Assembly: GCA_019748335.1 (NCBI GenBank)
Contig: JAIEPP010000453.1
Span: forward strand, 1-35,827
DNA length: 35,827 nt
Reading direction: 5' to 3'
DNA from: Xanthobacteraceae bacterium
Lineage (GTDB): Bacteria > Pseudomonadota > Alphaproteobacteria > Rhizobiales > Xanthobacteraceae
Shown: piece after piece, positions 1-7,762 of the stretch
Layout: each line of letters opens with the position of its first letter
Numbering within the stretch: position 1 is the first letter of the stretch
The notes under the pieces: generated by a model
Told to the model about the DNA's origin: nothing
The model's database searches: none
What the model saw: the letters and a program-made list of their open reading frames with translations, nothing else
Program-made: the position numbers and the translations under genes

Positions 1-899
1 CGCAGCAGCACGATCGGTGCAGAGGGCCCGGTGAGCAGCACTTCTTCCATGGGATCGACGCTGCAATAGCGCCTGATCACATCGAGATCCCTGGCCATTA
101 GCGCGAACGGCTTGGCATCGCGCTGCTTCAACTGCCGCAGCCGGGCCACCACGTCCGCCTTGGTGGCATCGCAGGCCAGCTGATACCCGCCAATTCCCTT
201 GATGGCGACGATCTCGCCGTTCTTCATCAGGCCGCCGGCAGCATCGACATCGTCCATCATCGAGAACTGGTCGAAACCAAACGGCCGCTGGTCGAACCGG
301 ATCAGCTTCGCCTTCGGACCGCAAACGTGACAGGCTATGGCTTCGGCGTGAAAGCGGCGGTCGGCCGGATTGTCGTATTCGGACCGGCAAGCCGGGCACA
401 GATCAAACGGCGCCATCGTGGTGTTGGCGCGGTCATAGGGAACGCCCCCGACGATGCTCAGCCGCGGCCCGCAATGGGTGCAATTGGTGAAGGGATAGCG
501 ATAGCGCCGCTCGAACGGATTGGCGACTTCATCCGCGCAGGCGGCGCAGACCGCCGCATCCGGCGCGACCTGGGTATGGGCGTTGCCCCCGAGGCTCTCG
601 ACAATCGCGAACTCGGTTGGAAGGCCGCCGAAATAGGGCCCTGTCTCGATCGCATCGATGCGGGCGAGCGGCGGCGGCTCGCGCCGGATCCGCGCGATCA
701 GCGCAGCAACCGCGACTTTGCTGCCAAAGACGCGAATCAGCACCCCGCTGGAATCGTTGAGCACCTCTCCGGCAAGGCTCAGGTCGCGCGCATAGCGCCA
801 GACCGTCGGCCGGAAGCCGACGCCCTGCACCCGACCGCGCACCCTGATTTCGGCCGCGACCGGAGCATCTACCGCGGCGATGGCGCTGCGGCGATTCAT
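1..899 (-). CDS. hypF: HypF carbamoyltransferase, N-terminal 299 residues (runs off the left edge)
   Basis: HypF uses carbamoyl phosphate to make the cyanide ligands of the [NiFe] active site. The visible part has the family's domain order. An acylphosphatase-like domain with the VRGRVQGVGFR motif lies at about residues 20-30. Two zinc-finger blocks of CxxC-x18-CxxC type follow (CAAC...CTHC, then CPAC...CHVC). The YrdC-like domain then begins (NGEIVAIKGIGGYQLACDA, KPFALMARD). The ORF track misses it because it has no stop inside the window. The ATG at 899 overlaps the TGA of the upstream NHL gene (ATGA), so the two are translationally coupled at the end of the hydrogenase operon. The C-terminal carbamoyl-transfer domains lie outside the window. 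The identification is firm. Confidence 0.95.
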   Translation of the reverse strand, partial: MNRRSAIAAVDAPVAAEIRVRGRVQGVGFRPTVWRYARDLSLAGEVLNDSSGVLIRVFGSKVAVAALIARIRREPPPLARIDAIETGPYFGGLPTEFAIVESLGGNAHTQVAPDAAVCAACADEVANPFERRYRYPFTNCTHCGPRLSIVGGVPYDRANTTMAPFDLCPACRSEYDNPADRRFHAEAIACHVCGPKAKLIRFDQRPFGFDQFSMMDDVDAAGGLMKNGEIVAIKGIGGYQLACDATKADVVARLRQLKQRDAKPFALMARDLDVIRRYCSVDPMEEVLLTGPSAPIVLL

Positions 900-2098
900 G
901 ATGCTGCCTCCCACAAGAGAACGCGATTATTGCCGGCGTCAGCGACCACAAGCTGGTTCCCGCAGGCCGCAGCGCTGTAGGGCCAGCATACGCTGTCGCG
1001 GCTGGCAAAGCGCCAGCGGTTGTCGCCCTTGTCGGAAAACAGCGGTTGCCCCGCCAGCGCAATCGCCGGTGAATCCATCGCCAGGCCATCGAGCTCGAAG
1101 CCGAGCAGGCGCGAGTTCGCAGTATCGGTCACGACCAGCATGCCGCCGTGAACGGTGAGCCCATACGGCATGTTCAGGGCGCTTGAGGTCGGATAGTACG
1201 AAGCCCGGTTGTGATCGAGCCCCATGAAGTCGGCCTGGCCTATCACGAAATCGCAAGCGCAGCCGCTCGTGCGCGGAAAATTCCGCCACGCCATCACGCG
1301 GTTGTTGCCGGCGTCCGTGACGAACAGCATGCCGCTATCAACCGCGATGCCGTGTGGCCAGCGCATGCCGAGCGCGCCGCCAGCCTCGCCGGCATTGTCG
1401 TCGCGGGTGATAAAATCGCGCTGCCCAAGAACCAGATCGGCCGGCGCGCCGTTCGCCACGGGAACCGAATTCCAGATCAACACGCGGCGATTGCAGGTGT
1501 CGGCGACGATCAACTTGCCGTCGGCAATGGCGACACCATAGCACCAGTTCAAGGTCGTGGCGGTCGGCAGGCTGGCGCCGCGATTGGCGAGGCCGCCGAC
1601 AAAATCGGCCTGGCCGAGCACGACATCGGCAGGCCGGTTCGAGGTTTCGGGATAGCCGCGCCAGATCAGGATGCGGTGGTTCCAGGCGTCGGCGACCGCC
1701 AGAATGCCGTCGCTGGCCGCGACCCCAGTTGGCATGTTGAGCGTGGCGGCCCCGACCTCGCTTTTGGCGTTGCGGCCCTCACGCGAGAAATCCGGCTGGC
1801 CGATCACGATGTCGGCGTCAACCTGATCGCGCGAGGGCGGCTTGCACCAGATCATCAACCGGTGATGCCCGGTATCGCAGACGAACAGCGGACCGCTCTC
1901 GCTCGCAAGGCAGGCCCCGCGCGGGCCGAACAAAGTGTTGGCGCTGGGCACGATCGAACGCGCCAACCCGTTGGCAAGCGCCTCGCCGCCGAGCACCACG
2001 CGCGCGCCCTTCGCCGACAGCAATGGTTGCGCCACATGGTTGTCGCCCGCCCGTGGCAGGGCCTTTTGCAGACGGTTGGGGGCGAAGGAGACCTGCAT
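896..2098 (-). CDS. NHL-repeat six-bladed beta-propeller protein of the hydrogenase operon
   Basis: The product is 400 residues from the ATG at 2098, chosen because a GTGAGGA ribosome site lies about 12 bases upstream and the ORF track's 29 extra N-terminal residues overlap the upstream gene. Six repeats are visible, each with a strand such as LFVCDTGHHRLMIW, LAVADAWNHRILIW or LFVTDAGNNRVMAW, most followed by a [IL]GQxDF turn. This predicts a six-bladed NHL propeller. No signal peptide is evident, so it is probably cytoplasmic. NHL propellers are usually protein-binding scaffolds; a role in assembling or docking the hydrogenase is inferred only from position. It starts 2 bases after the NifU/Rieske gene and overlaps hypF by 4. 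Confidence 0.88.
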   Translation of the reverse strand: MQVSFAPNRLQKALPRAGDNHVAQPLLSAKGARVVLGGEALANGLARSIVPSANTLFGPRGACLASESGPLFVCDTGHHRLMIWCKPPSRDQVDADIVIGQPDFSREGRNAKSEVGAATLNMPTGVAASDGILAVADAWNHRILIWRGYPETSNRPADVVLGQADFVGGLANRGASLPTATTLNWCYGVAIADGKLIVADTCNRRVLIWNSVPVANGAPADLVLGQRDFITRDDNAGEAGGALGMRWPHGIAVDSGMLFVTDAGNNRVMAWRNFPRTSGCACDFVIGQADFMGLDHNRASYYPTSSALNMPYGLTVHGGMLVVTDTANSRLLGFELDGLAMDSPAIALAGQPLFSDKGDNRWRFASRDSVCWPYSAAACGNQLVVADAGNNRVLLWEAAS

Positions 2099-2100
2099 GG

Positions 2101-2970
2101 CTACTTCGAAATCCTCACTTCGACGCGCGCGCCGATCACGCGCACGGCGTGCGCCTGCAATTGCACTTCCGGCGCGGTCAGGCATTCGCCGCTGGAAAGG
2201 TCATACTGGAAGCCATGATGTGGACAGGTGATGATGCCGTTTTCCACCTCGCCGTCGTGAATGGGAAGACCGAGATGCGCGCAAGCGTTCTGGAAACAGG
2301 TAACGCTGGCACCGCTGCGCGATAGCAGAACCTTTTCGCCATCGATGACGGTGGAACGTACGGCGCCATCCGGAATTTCCGACAACAGACCCGCCGCGAC
2401 CCAGCTACCCTTGTCGCCCAGCGCGAACGGACTGACGAAGCGTACGCCGCCTTCCTCGGAACCACCTAACCCCTTGACCTGAATGATATCGGTGATTTCG
2501 GGACAGGCGTCCTGAACGGCTTTCTTTACCCCGGCGTGAAACGTCAGTGCCGAAGCCGGACAACCATCACAGGCGCCGATGAAGCGCACCTCGACCGAGG
2601 GCGGCTTTACCTTGACGAGTTCGACGTCGCCGCCATGCGAGGCCAGCATCGGGCGGACGCCCTCTAGGGCGGCTTCGACGCGTTCATTTAAACTCGCCTT
2701 CACGATGTCGTGCCGCCGCAACACCGCATAGACGACCTCGTCGGCGATGGCACTCTTCATCGCGGCAAGGGCTGCCGGATCGGTTTTCAAGGCCCGGACC
2801 AACCGGCGTAACGCCTCGCCGTTCAGTTTCTCGATCGCCAGCTTGTAGGTCCCGACCGCGGCCTGCTGGTTCTCGTCCCAGGTTGCGAAGATGGCTTCCA
2901 GCCGCTCGATGTCGCCGACAAAGCCGGCAAGATCGTTTCGCATTGTCGAAGCCACATCGTGAGCGTTCAT
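2101..2970 (-). CDS. hhyE: NifU C-terminal domain fused to a Rieske [2Fe-2S] domain (HhyE-like)
   Basis: This 289-residue protein has three parts. Residues 1-90 are helical and unassigned. About 95-170 is a NifU-C/Nfu domain with the cluster-binding CDGC pair (C134, C137). About 175-289 is a Rieske domain with CAH (C230, H232) and CPHH (C249, H252), the complete two-Cys two-His ligand set. Rieske/NifU-type proteins accompany group 1h hydrogenases and are proposed electron-transfer partners to the respiratory chain; the mycobacterial one is called HhyE, as I recall. The symbol is transferred on domain content and neighbourhood, not on an alignment. It sits between a small membrane protein (30-base gap) and the NHL gene. 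Confidence 0.85.
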   Translation of the reverse strand: MNAHDVASTMRNDLAGFVGDIERLEAIFATWDENQQAAVGTYKLAIEKLNGEALRRLVRALKTDPAALAAMKSAIADEVVYAVLRRHDIVKASLNERVEAALEGVRPMLASHGGDVELVKVKPPSVEVRFIGACDGCPASALTFHAGVKKAVQDACPEITDIIQVKGLGGSEEGGVRFVSPFALGDKGSWVAAGLLSEIPDGAVRSTVIDGEKVLLSRSGASVTCFQNACAHLGLPIHDGEVENGIITCPHHGFQYDLSSGECLTAPEVQLQAHAVRVIGARVEVRISK

Positions 2971-3000
2971 GCCGGTCTCAATTGCTCGTGTTCGATATCC

Positions 3001-3225
3001 TCAGAGATATTTCAGGTCCTTGAACAGATACGGCTGCAATCCGCCGCCCAGCAGCGCCGCCACTAGAGCGGCCAGCCATAACGGGACGCCGATCTTGGCC
3101 AGAACGACCAGCAGCACCGCCGTGACGAGAATCCCGATCAGGATTTGCCTGGTCGCCTTGACCCGATCCGCGAACAGCTTGCCGCGAAAGAACAGGGCGA
3201 TGGAGTTTTTTGTCATTTCCCACAT
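3001..3225 (-). CDS. Small two-helix membrane protein
   Basis: The 74-residue product has a short basic, aromatic N-terminus, then two hydrophobic stretches (ILIGILVTAVLLVVLAKIG and PLWLAALVAALLGGGLQPYLF) separated by a tight turn. It is a probable helical-hairpin inner-membrane protein with a basic tail (KDLKYL). The ATG at 3225 is preceded by GTGAGGCGG about 8 bases upstream, in which the TGA is the stop of the preceding membrane-protein gene; an internal ATG at 3216 is possible. I do not recognise a named family. Because the hydrogenase subunits have no anchor, a membrane-docking role is plausible but inferred. Confidence 0.75.
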   Translation of the reverse strand: MWEMTKNSIALFFRGKLFADRVKATRQILIGILVTAVLLVVLAKIGVPLWLAALVAALLGGGLQPYLFKDLKYL

Positions 3226-3235
3226 TGAAGCCGCC

Positions 3236-3445
3236 TCACCCTATGATTGCGAGCACGAGGAGGCCGATCATGGTTCCCGCGACGCCGGCGAGCGGGCCGT
3301 AAAATCCTCCCAGCATCGCGGCGAGTTCATTGCCGAGAATCTTTCCTCCGACGATCATCCCACCGATCGCGCCGCCGGCGATGGAAGCCAGCGTGCCCAG
3401 GACGAAGGCGAGAAGGAGCGCCAAGGGAGTGAGAGAAATCGTCAT
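3236..3445 (-). CDS. Small glycine-rich two-helix membrane protein
   Basis: The 69-residue product is almost entirely hydrophobic. There are two transmembrane segments (about 5-32 and 42-68) with small-residue zipper patterns such as GGAIGGMIVGG and LGGFYGPLAG, typical of tightly packed or oligomerising helices. The ATG at 3445 overlaps the TGA of the TPR gene (ATGA). The downstream membrane protein starts 10 bases after its stop, so the pair is probably made in fixed ratio. No named family was recognised. A role as hydrogenase membrane anchor or quinone-side adaptor is inference from operon position only. Confidence 0.75.
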   Translation of the reverse strand: MTISLTPLALLLAFVLGTLASIAGGAIGGMIVGGKILGNELAAMLGGFYGPLAGVAGTMIGLLVLAIIG

Positions 3446-4479
3446 CGTTCAAAGGCTCCTGTTGCAGATGAATTAATCGCCGGATGCGACCCGCGACTGT
3501 TGGTGGCCGGCAAGGACAATATCTCTCGCTGGGTTTGATCGACGGCCTCGGCGACGATCCGTGCTTTTTCCAGGTCGCCGCGCTCCATGAAGATCGCGCG
3601 CGCCTCACGGTAGTAGGCGTTCGCCTGCGTCAGGTTCGAGCGATTGCCAGCCTCGGGATTTTCGGGATCGTCCGGCAGATTCCACAGGCAGTTGGCCTTG
3701 TTGGAAATCGTATTGGCGTATTCCAGCGGCGTCGTTTCGCGCGTACGTACCTTCAGCGCCTCGTCGTAGGCATCGAGCGCACGCAGGTTGTTTTCGAGCG
3801 TATGGCTCGAGGATACATATTGCAGTGCGTTTCCCAGATTGTTCTGCAGCATCGCATATTCGGTCGGATGATCGATCAGGCTCACAACCTTCAGGCCTTC
3901 TTCGAAGGCCTGCACGGCGAGCGCTTCGCGCATCTTCCCGCGCTCATCCGTCATCGGCATCGACAGGAAGGCGGTAGCAAGATTGTTCTGCAGGATGACG
4001 AATTCCCGCAGGAATTTTGTCTTGGTGAAGGTCCGGAGCGCACGCTGATACGCCGAGATCGCGTCGGTGATGCGGGCGCGGCCGGCACCGGCGAGATTTT
4101 GTATCACCAGTCCGAGATTCATTTCGGCCTCGGCCAGTTCCTCCGGTTTGCCGAAATCGATCAAGACCGGAATGGATTCTTCGAACGTTGAACGGGCCTG
4201 CTCCAGCGCGGCTGTGCCCTGCTCCGGGATTGCCTGCAGCGCGGTGGCCTTGCGCGCCAGAATGCGCGCCCGCAACAACCGCATGTCTGCCGGACAAACG
4301 GTCAACGCCTTGTCGTACAGCGTAACGGCGGAATGCAACTGATCCGGTGACTTCGGCCGCTGCTGCAGGCCCATCGCAATTTCCATCAGCATTTCGGCAC
4401 GCTCAGCCGGCGTCGCATCCGCGTCGTCGGCGGCAGCAAGCGCAGCGTGGATTTCGTCTGCGACGAGACTCTTGGTCAC
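3442..4479 (-). CDS. Tetratricopeptide-repeat protein of the hydrogenase operon
   Basis: This 345-residue protein is nearly all helical, with repeated TPR-like helix pairs (for example LHSAVTLYDKALTVCPAD, ITDAISAYQRALRTFTK, NLRALDAYDEALKVRTRE, LTQANAYYREARAIFMER) and recurring EYA.LQNNLGNAL and FVILQNNLATAF blocks at about 50-60 residue spacing. There is no signal peptide. It starts with GTG at 4479 behind GGGAGGGA about 4 bases upstream. Its stop overlaps the following membrane-protein start. TPR proteins are scaffolds; here it probably assists assembly or docking of hydrogenase components, which is inferred from operon context. Confidence 0.85.
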   Translation of the reverse strand: MTKSLVADEIHAALAAADDADATPAERAEMLMEIAMGLQQRPKSPDQLHSAVTLYDKALTVCPADMRLLRARILARKATALQAIPEQGTAALEQARSTFEESIPVLIDFGKPEELAEAEMNLGLVIQNLAGAGRARITDAISAYQRALRTFTKTKFLREFVILQNNLATAFLSMPMTDERGKMREALAVQAFEEGLKVVSLIDHPTEYAMLQNNLGNALQYVSSSHTLENNLRALDAYDEALKVRTRETTPLEYANTISNKANCLWNLPDDPENPEAGNRSNLTQANAYYREARAIFMERGDLEKARIVAEAVDQTQREILSLPATNSRGSHPAINSSATGAFER

Positions 4480-4581
4480 CCGTTCCCTCCCCTTCGCGCT
4501 TCTTGGAGCGCGTTACGTTGCGGTTATTCTAACGCGGTCTTTCCGCCGGTGTCTACCTATTATACGAAATGTAAACTTAGT

Positions 4582-4896
4582 TTACAGTTCAAGCACGCCT
4601 GCGGCGACCAGTGCACCGCGTTCCGTTGACCAGACCACCGACAATTCCAGCGCGACATTTTCGTCGATGCCGCATTCGCGAAAGAAGTCCGGTGCATGCA
4701 CGACACGGTCGCCCGCCTTGTTGCGGAGCTTGAGGAGATAACCGCCGGCGGCGGCGTGCTTGACCGGCAAGATGCAGAGGTCCCGATCGCGGCGCAGTAA
4801 AATGACCGTATCGAGCCCGGGAAAATACCGGTCGTAGACTTCGCGGCTCAAATAGAGCGCCCCCCGTTGCAGGCTGACGGCAGATGCTGTGGTCAC
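4582..4896 (-). CDS. Unrecognised 104-aa protein of the hydrogenase operon
   Basis: I do not recognise a family. The protein is 104 residues, soluble and rich in beta-like segments (GALYLSREVYDRYFPGLD, TVILLRRDRDLCILPV, GGYLLKLRNKAGDRVVHAP), with a conserved-looking end (LELSVVWSTERGALVAAGV). It starts with GTG at 4896, whose last two bases lie in the TGA stop of the maturation peptidase (GTGA), so it is translationally coupled to that gene. The coupling suggests a maturation or accessory role, but that is inference. The 102-base gap to the TPR gene is the longest inside this part of the operon. Confidence 0.7.
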   Translation of the reverse strand: MTTASAVSLQRGALYLSREVYDRYFPGLDTVILLRRDRDLCILPVKHAAAGGYLLKLRNKAGDRVVHAPDFFRECGIDENVALELSVVWSTERGALVAAGVLEL

Positions 4897-5381
4897 GAGG
4901 TTTCTGCTCGCGCCAGCAAGCGTGATCGAACCAGATCCTCGATGCGGTCGGAGACCTTGGCGACGGCGGACGATACGGGTTCGGAGAGGCCGATCCCGAG
5001 TTCGGTCGTCTGAACTTCGATCAGCAGCACCACCACGTCGGATGGGAATTGTTCGCGAAAGACTTTCCTGCCGGCAAACAGCGCGTGGTCCCAGCGAAAA
5101 TCGTGAAGGTTGAGAGACGGCTGGTAGCGCTGCTCAAGTTCATCCCCCGGCACTTCGAAAACGGCGCCTGGATCGGAGCCCGAACGGCACGCGTCGACGA
5201 CGATCAGCGTCTGGCAGCCGCGCGCTGCAAACATCGTCGCCATTCCGTCGGTTCCGGCGGCGAGCAGGCGTACCCTTTGCGCATCGCGACCAAGTCCACG
5301 CGCTTCCAGCCGGCGCAAAACCTCTATGCCTGACCCATCATCGAGGCGATTTGGATTGCCACATCCGATGACAACGATCAT
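4893..5381 (-). CDS. [NiFe]-hydrogenase maturation endopeptidase (HupD/HoxM/HycI family)
   Basis: The product is 162 residues from the ATG at 5381, behind a GGGAGC site; the ORF track's upstream GTG adds 15 residues that do not fit the family. The N-terminus VIGCGNPNRLDDGSGIEVLRRL matches the family's VLGIGNPLRGDDGxG block, including the acidic nickel ligand after the GNP motif. A second family signature is the VVDACRSGSDPG region, and LHDFRWDHAL supplies a candidate nickel-binding His. These enzymes remove the large-subunit C-terminal tail after nickel insertion. The partner here would be HhyL, whose expected cleavage site lies 16 residues from its end. Confidence 0.92.
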   Translation of the reverse strand: MIVVIGCGNPNRLDDGSGIEVLRRLEARGLGRDAQRVRLLAAGTDGMATMFAARGCQTLIVVDACRSGSDPGAVFEVPGDELEQRYQPSLNLHDFRWDHALFAGRKVFREQFPSDVVVLLIEVQTTELGIGLSEPVSSAVAKVSDRIEDLVRSRLLARAETS

Positions 5382-5413
5382 CTCAGCTCCCGACGGCACC
5401 ATGCAATACCCGA

Positions 5414-5644
5414 TCACACCCGCCACAGATCGCAGTACCAGTCGGGATCAACGGGGATGTTGAGTTCGGGCAGATCGCACCATTCACGGCGTGCCAGAAA
5501 ATAGATGCAGTTATCGCAAGCCTTCGTGATCCCGTCGTCTTCCACGGAATTCCGGATCAATCCGGCTATGGCGACGCGTTCCTTGATGTCACCGGTCGCC
5601 CGCATGCGATCAACCGTGACCTGGGTTGAATCAATGACGCTCAA
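5414..5644 (-). CDS. Four-cysteine miniprotein B (paralogue of the next gene upstream)
   Basis: The product is 76 residues, assuming the TTG at 5644. That start has a textbook AAGGAG seven bases upstream, whereas no ATG in the longer ORF has a convincing site. The C-terminal third reads CDNCIYFLARREWCDLPEL and ends in WYCDLWRV. This gives a C-x2-C-x9-C-x14-C array, identical in spacing to the upstream paralogue. Four cysteines in a small soluble protein suggest an Fe-S centre or a structural zinc. Linked to a hydrogenase, an electron-transfer or assembly role is possible but unproven. The ORF track's 142-residue version overlaps the upstream gene and is an over-extension. Confidence 0.75.
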   Translation of the reverse strand: MSVIDSTQVTVDRMRATGDIKERVAIAGLIRNSVEDDGITKACDNCIYFLARREWCDLPELNIPVDPDWYCDLWRV

Positions 5645-5690
5645 ACCGATACTCCTTGTCGGAGCGGATGGATAACTGGCGAATCTGGTT

Positions 5691-6002
5691 TCAGATCCGC
5701 CATAAGCGGCACCACCATTCTGGTTCGACCGGCACCGCAAGTTCGGGCAGATCGCACCATTTTCGGTGCACGAGATAGTACATGCATTCGAGACAGCGTT
5801 GCTTCTCCGGCCCATAAGGGTGATCCAGAAAGCCTCCGACAACCAACTTCGCCTTCAGATCCTTGGGATCGAGCTGGCGAAGCTGGAGCAAGATATCGGA
5901 AAATTCCTTGTTGGTCTCTGGAAACGGCTCGACCTGCGTCTCGAGCCCGTTTCCAAGCATGTCGGCAATCGCCTTGAGCACTGCTCCGTTATCGGACGCC
6001 AT
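5691..6002 (-). CDS. Four-cysteine miniprotein A of the hydrogenase operon
   Basis: The product is 103 residues from the ATG at 6002 (AAAGGCAG upstream); in-frame ATG 6053 or TTG 6062 would add up to 20 residues but lack ribosome sites. The N-terminal two thirds is helical (NGAVLKAIADMLGNG, FSDILLQLRQLDPKDLKAKL). The C-terminus carries CLECMYYLVHRKWCDLPEL and ends in WWCRLWRI, a C-x2-C-x9-C-x14-C array shared with the next gene. The gene lies directly downstream of hhyL. I do not recognise a named family; an Fe-S or zinc-binding accessory or electron-transfer protein is the best guess. Confidence 0.78.
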   Translation of the reverse strand: MASDNGAVLKAIADMLGNGLETQVEPFPETNKEFSDILLQLRQLDPKDLKAKLVVGGFLDHPYGPEKQRCLECMYYLVHRKWCDLPELAVPVEPEWWCRLWRI

Positions 6003-6098
6003 ATGTGACTGCCTTTTAACGATTCTGTCCGAGTCTATCACGGCGGCGCTCATGGGTATCAACCATGAGTTTGTTCCGGCATTCGCACCTATTGCCCA

Positions 6099-7697
6099 TC
6101 AGGCGGTTCGGAAGCGGGCCAACTCCTCTCCGGTCTTGGCGTCGTGGGCATGAACGGTACAGACAAGGCAGGAATCGTAGGAGCGGCAGACGTGCCCGAC
6201 TTCGACCGGGTCATGCACGTCCCTGATGGGCGAGCCGATCAAGGCCTGTTCCATCGGGCCGCGCACGCCGTCCGCTGACCTCGGCCCGACGTTCCACGTC
6301 GTCGGAGCGATGATCTGATAGTTCTTGATCTTGCCGTCCTTGACCTCGATCCAGTGACAGAGCGCGCCACGGATCGCTTCGGTAGCGCCCCAGCCGCGGC
6401 CGTCCCGTTCGGTCGGCTTGATGTACCAAGGATCGTTCAGCTTGAACTCGCGAAGCGCATGCTCGGCCTGGCGATACAGTTTCACGCCTTCATGCATGCG
6501 TGCGAAATGACGCAACATCACGCTGGCGCCTCCGAGCTTCTTGTACATTTCAAGAACCAGCGGATCATAATGCTGCCAGGATTCGCCGTGCTTGCCGCCT
6601 GCGATCAGCTGCCGGGACAGCGGTCCGGCCTCGAGACGTCCGTTTTCTTCGTGTCGCACGGCTGTCGACCATGAATACTGGCCGGCCATGTTCGTCGTGT
6701 TCTTCTGGGTCGGGATTGTGGTGCGGTCGAACGGATGCAGCCCGCCGGGTTCGTCGTACCAAGAATGCATCGTATCTTCTCGGGTATACTTCTGGTCCAT
6801 CAGCTTGAATTGGTCCGTTTTGCCGTCATAGACGCCGCTCTTCATGATCAATGCGGCATTGCGGCCGTCGATGGTCGGCTTCTGGTATTTGTCTTCGTGC
6901 GGCAGGTAACCCCATGAAACAAACTGTCCGTGGCCCCTGCCGAACTTGTCCATTCCGCAGTCTTCACTCATGCGCCAGAACATGCCGAGATCCGAATTGG
7001 CATGTTCGGGCTTCTCGTCGAGCCAGGCCTTGAAGTCGTCGTAGGTCTTGATTTCTTCGTAGCGTTCGAGCGAGCAGCCGAGCCAGATCTTTTCCATCCA
7101 GTCGCGGCGGAAATATTCCAGGATCGACCATGCCCTTGTGACGTCGGTCAAGGTAGGCGCGCACATCACGCCGCCGGGCACCATGTAGCTCGAATGCGGC
7201 CACTGGCCACCGAGCAACGCGTAGATTTCGACCGGCTTGCCGGAGATGGTGACGCCGATCTCGTAATTTGTGCCCGTGAACGGCGACCATCGCTTGACGG
7301 CCTCCTCATAGAACTTCGACTTCGAATAATTCTTGTTGGTGTAGTCGATCATGAAGAGCCCGTAGTGATGGCGCGGCAGACTCTGCAGGCTTTCAACGAG
7401 CTGACCGAGATTTCGTGCCAGGATCGCGTTGCGGGGCACTTCGGTCTGCCAGGCCGTGTCGAGCGCCCAGGCCGCGCACGTCAGATGCGACGCGCCGCAG
7501 ATGCCGCAAGCCCGCGGCGTTACAACAAGACCGGCCTGCGGATCCTTGTCGCGCAGAATGACCTCGAAGCCGCGAAACAATTCCGCCTGGGTCCAGGCGT
7601 CAACCACGACGCCGTCCTGAATGTTGACACGAACGTCGAGATCGCCCTCGACGCGGCCGACGGGTGAGATGTCGAGGGTTTGAACAGCTGAGGGCAT
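6099..7697 (-). CDS. hhyL: [NiFe]-hydrogenase large subunit, actinobacterial-type (group 1h)
   Basis: This 532-residue catalytic subunit binds the Ni-Fe(CN)2CO centre. The N-terminal L1 motif RACGICGASH supplies C64 and C67. The C-terminal L2 motif DSCLVCTVH supplies C510 and C513, with H516 marking the expected proteolytic cut; the 16-residue tail after it would be removed by the peptidase encoded downstream. DSC in place of the usual DPC, and blocks such as IDYTNKNYSKSKFYEEAVKR and GGQWPHSSYMVPGGVM, match my recollection of the Ralstonia actinobacterial-type enzyme. Group 1h enzymes oxidise H2 down to atmospheric levels in air. The gene follows hhyS by 65 bases, with AGGA before its ATG. 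Confidence 0.95.
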   Translation of the reverse strand: MPSAVQTLDISPVGRVEGDLDVRVNIQDGVVVDAWTQAELFRGFEVILRDKDPQAGLVVTPRACGICGASHLTCAAWALDTAWQTEVPRNAILARNLGQLVESLQSLPRHHYGLFMIDYTNKNYSKSKFYEEAVKRWSPFTGTNYEIGVTISGKPVEIYALLGGQWPHSSYMVPGGVMCAPTLTDVTRAWSILEYFRRDWMEKIWLGCSLERYEEIKTYDDFKAWLDEKPEHANSDLGMFWRMSEDCGMDKFGRGHGQFVSWGYLPHEDKYQKPTIDGRNAALIMKSGVYDGKTDQFKLMDQKYTREDTMHSWYDEPGGLHPFDRTTIPTQKNTTNMAGQYSWSTAVRHEENGRLEAGPLSRQLIAGGKHGESWQHYDPLVLEMYKKLGGASVMLRHFARMHEGVKLYRQAEHALREFKLNDPWYIKPTERDGRGWGATEAIRGALCHWIEVKDGKIKNYQIIAPTTWNVGPRSADGVRGPMEQALIGSPIRDVHDPVEVGHVCRSYDSCLVCTVHAHDAKTGEELARFRTA

Positions 7698-7762
7698 GAG
7701 AATTCATCCTATTTGAGCAGGGCGTGAAGAGGTTTTGCAATCGTCCGAGGGGCGTCTTTTGG

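Noticed and set aside
327-1158. ORFs 327-980 and 880-1158 on the plus strand, and 529-1089 on the minus strand.
   Set aside because: They are shadow frames of hypF and the NHL gene; none shows a recognisable motif, and the coding frame is clear from the HypF zinc fingers and the NHL repeats.
1211-2218. A 335-aa plus-strand ORF opposite the NHL gene.
   Set aside because: It is an antisense shadow of the NHL repeats; its repeated GVGD/GVRDEQ pattern is only the reverse image of the propeller repeats.
5645-5842. N-terminal extension of miniprotein B (142-aa form).
   Set aside because: It overlaps the C-terminus of miniprotein A in another frame and has no ribosome site, whereas TTG at 5644 has AAGGAG.
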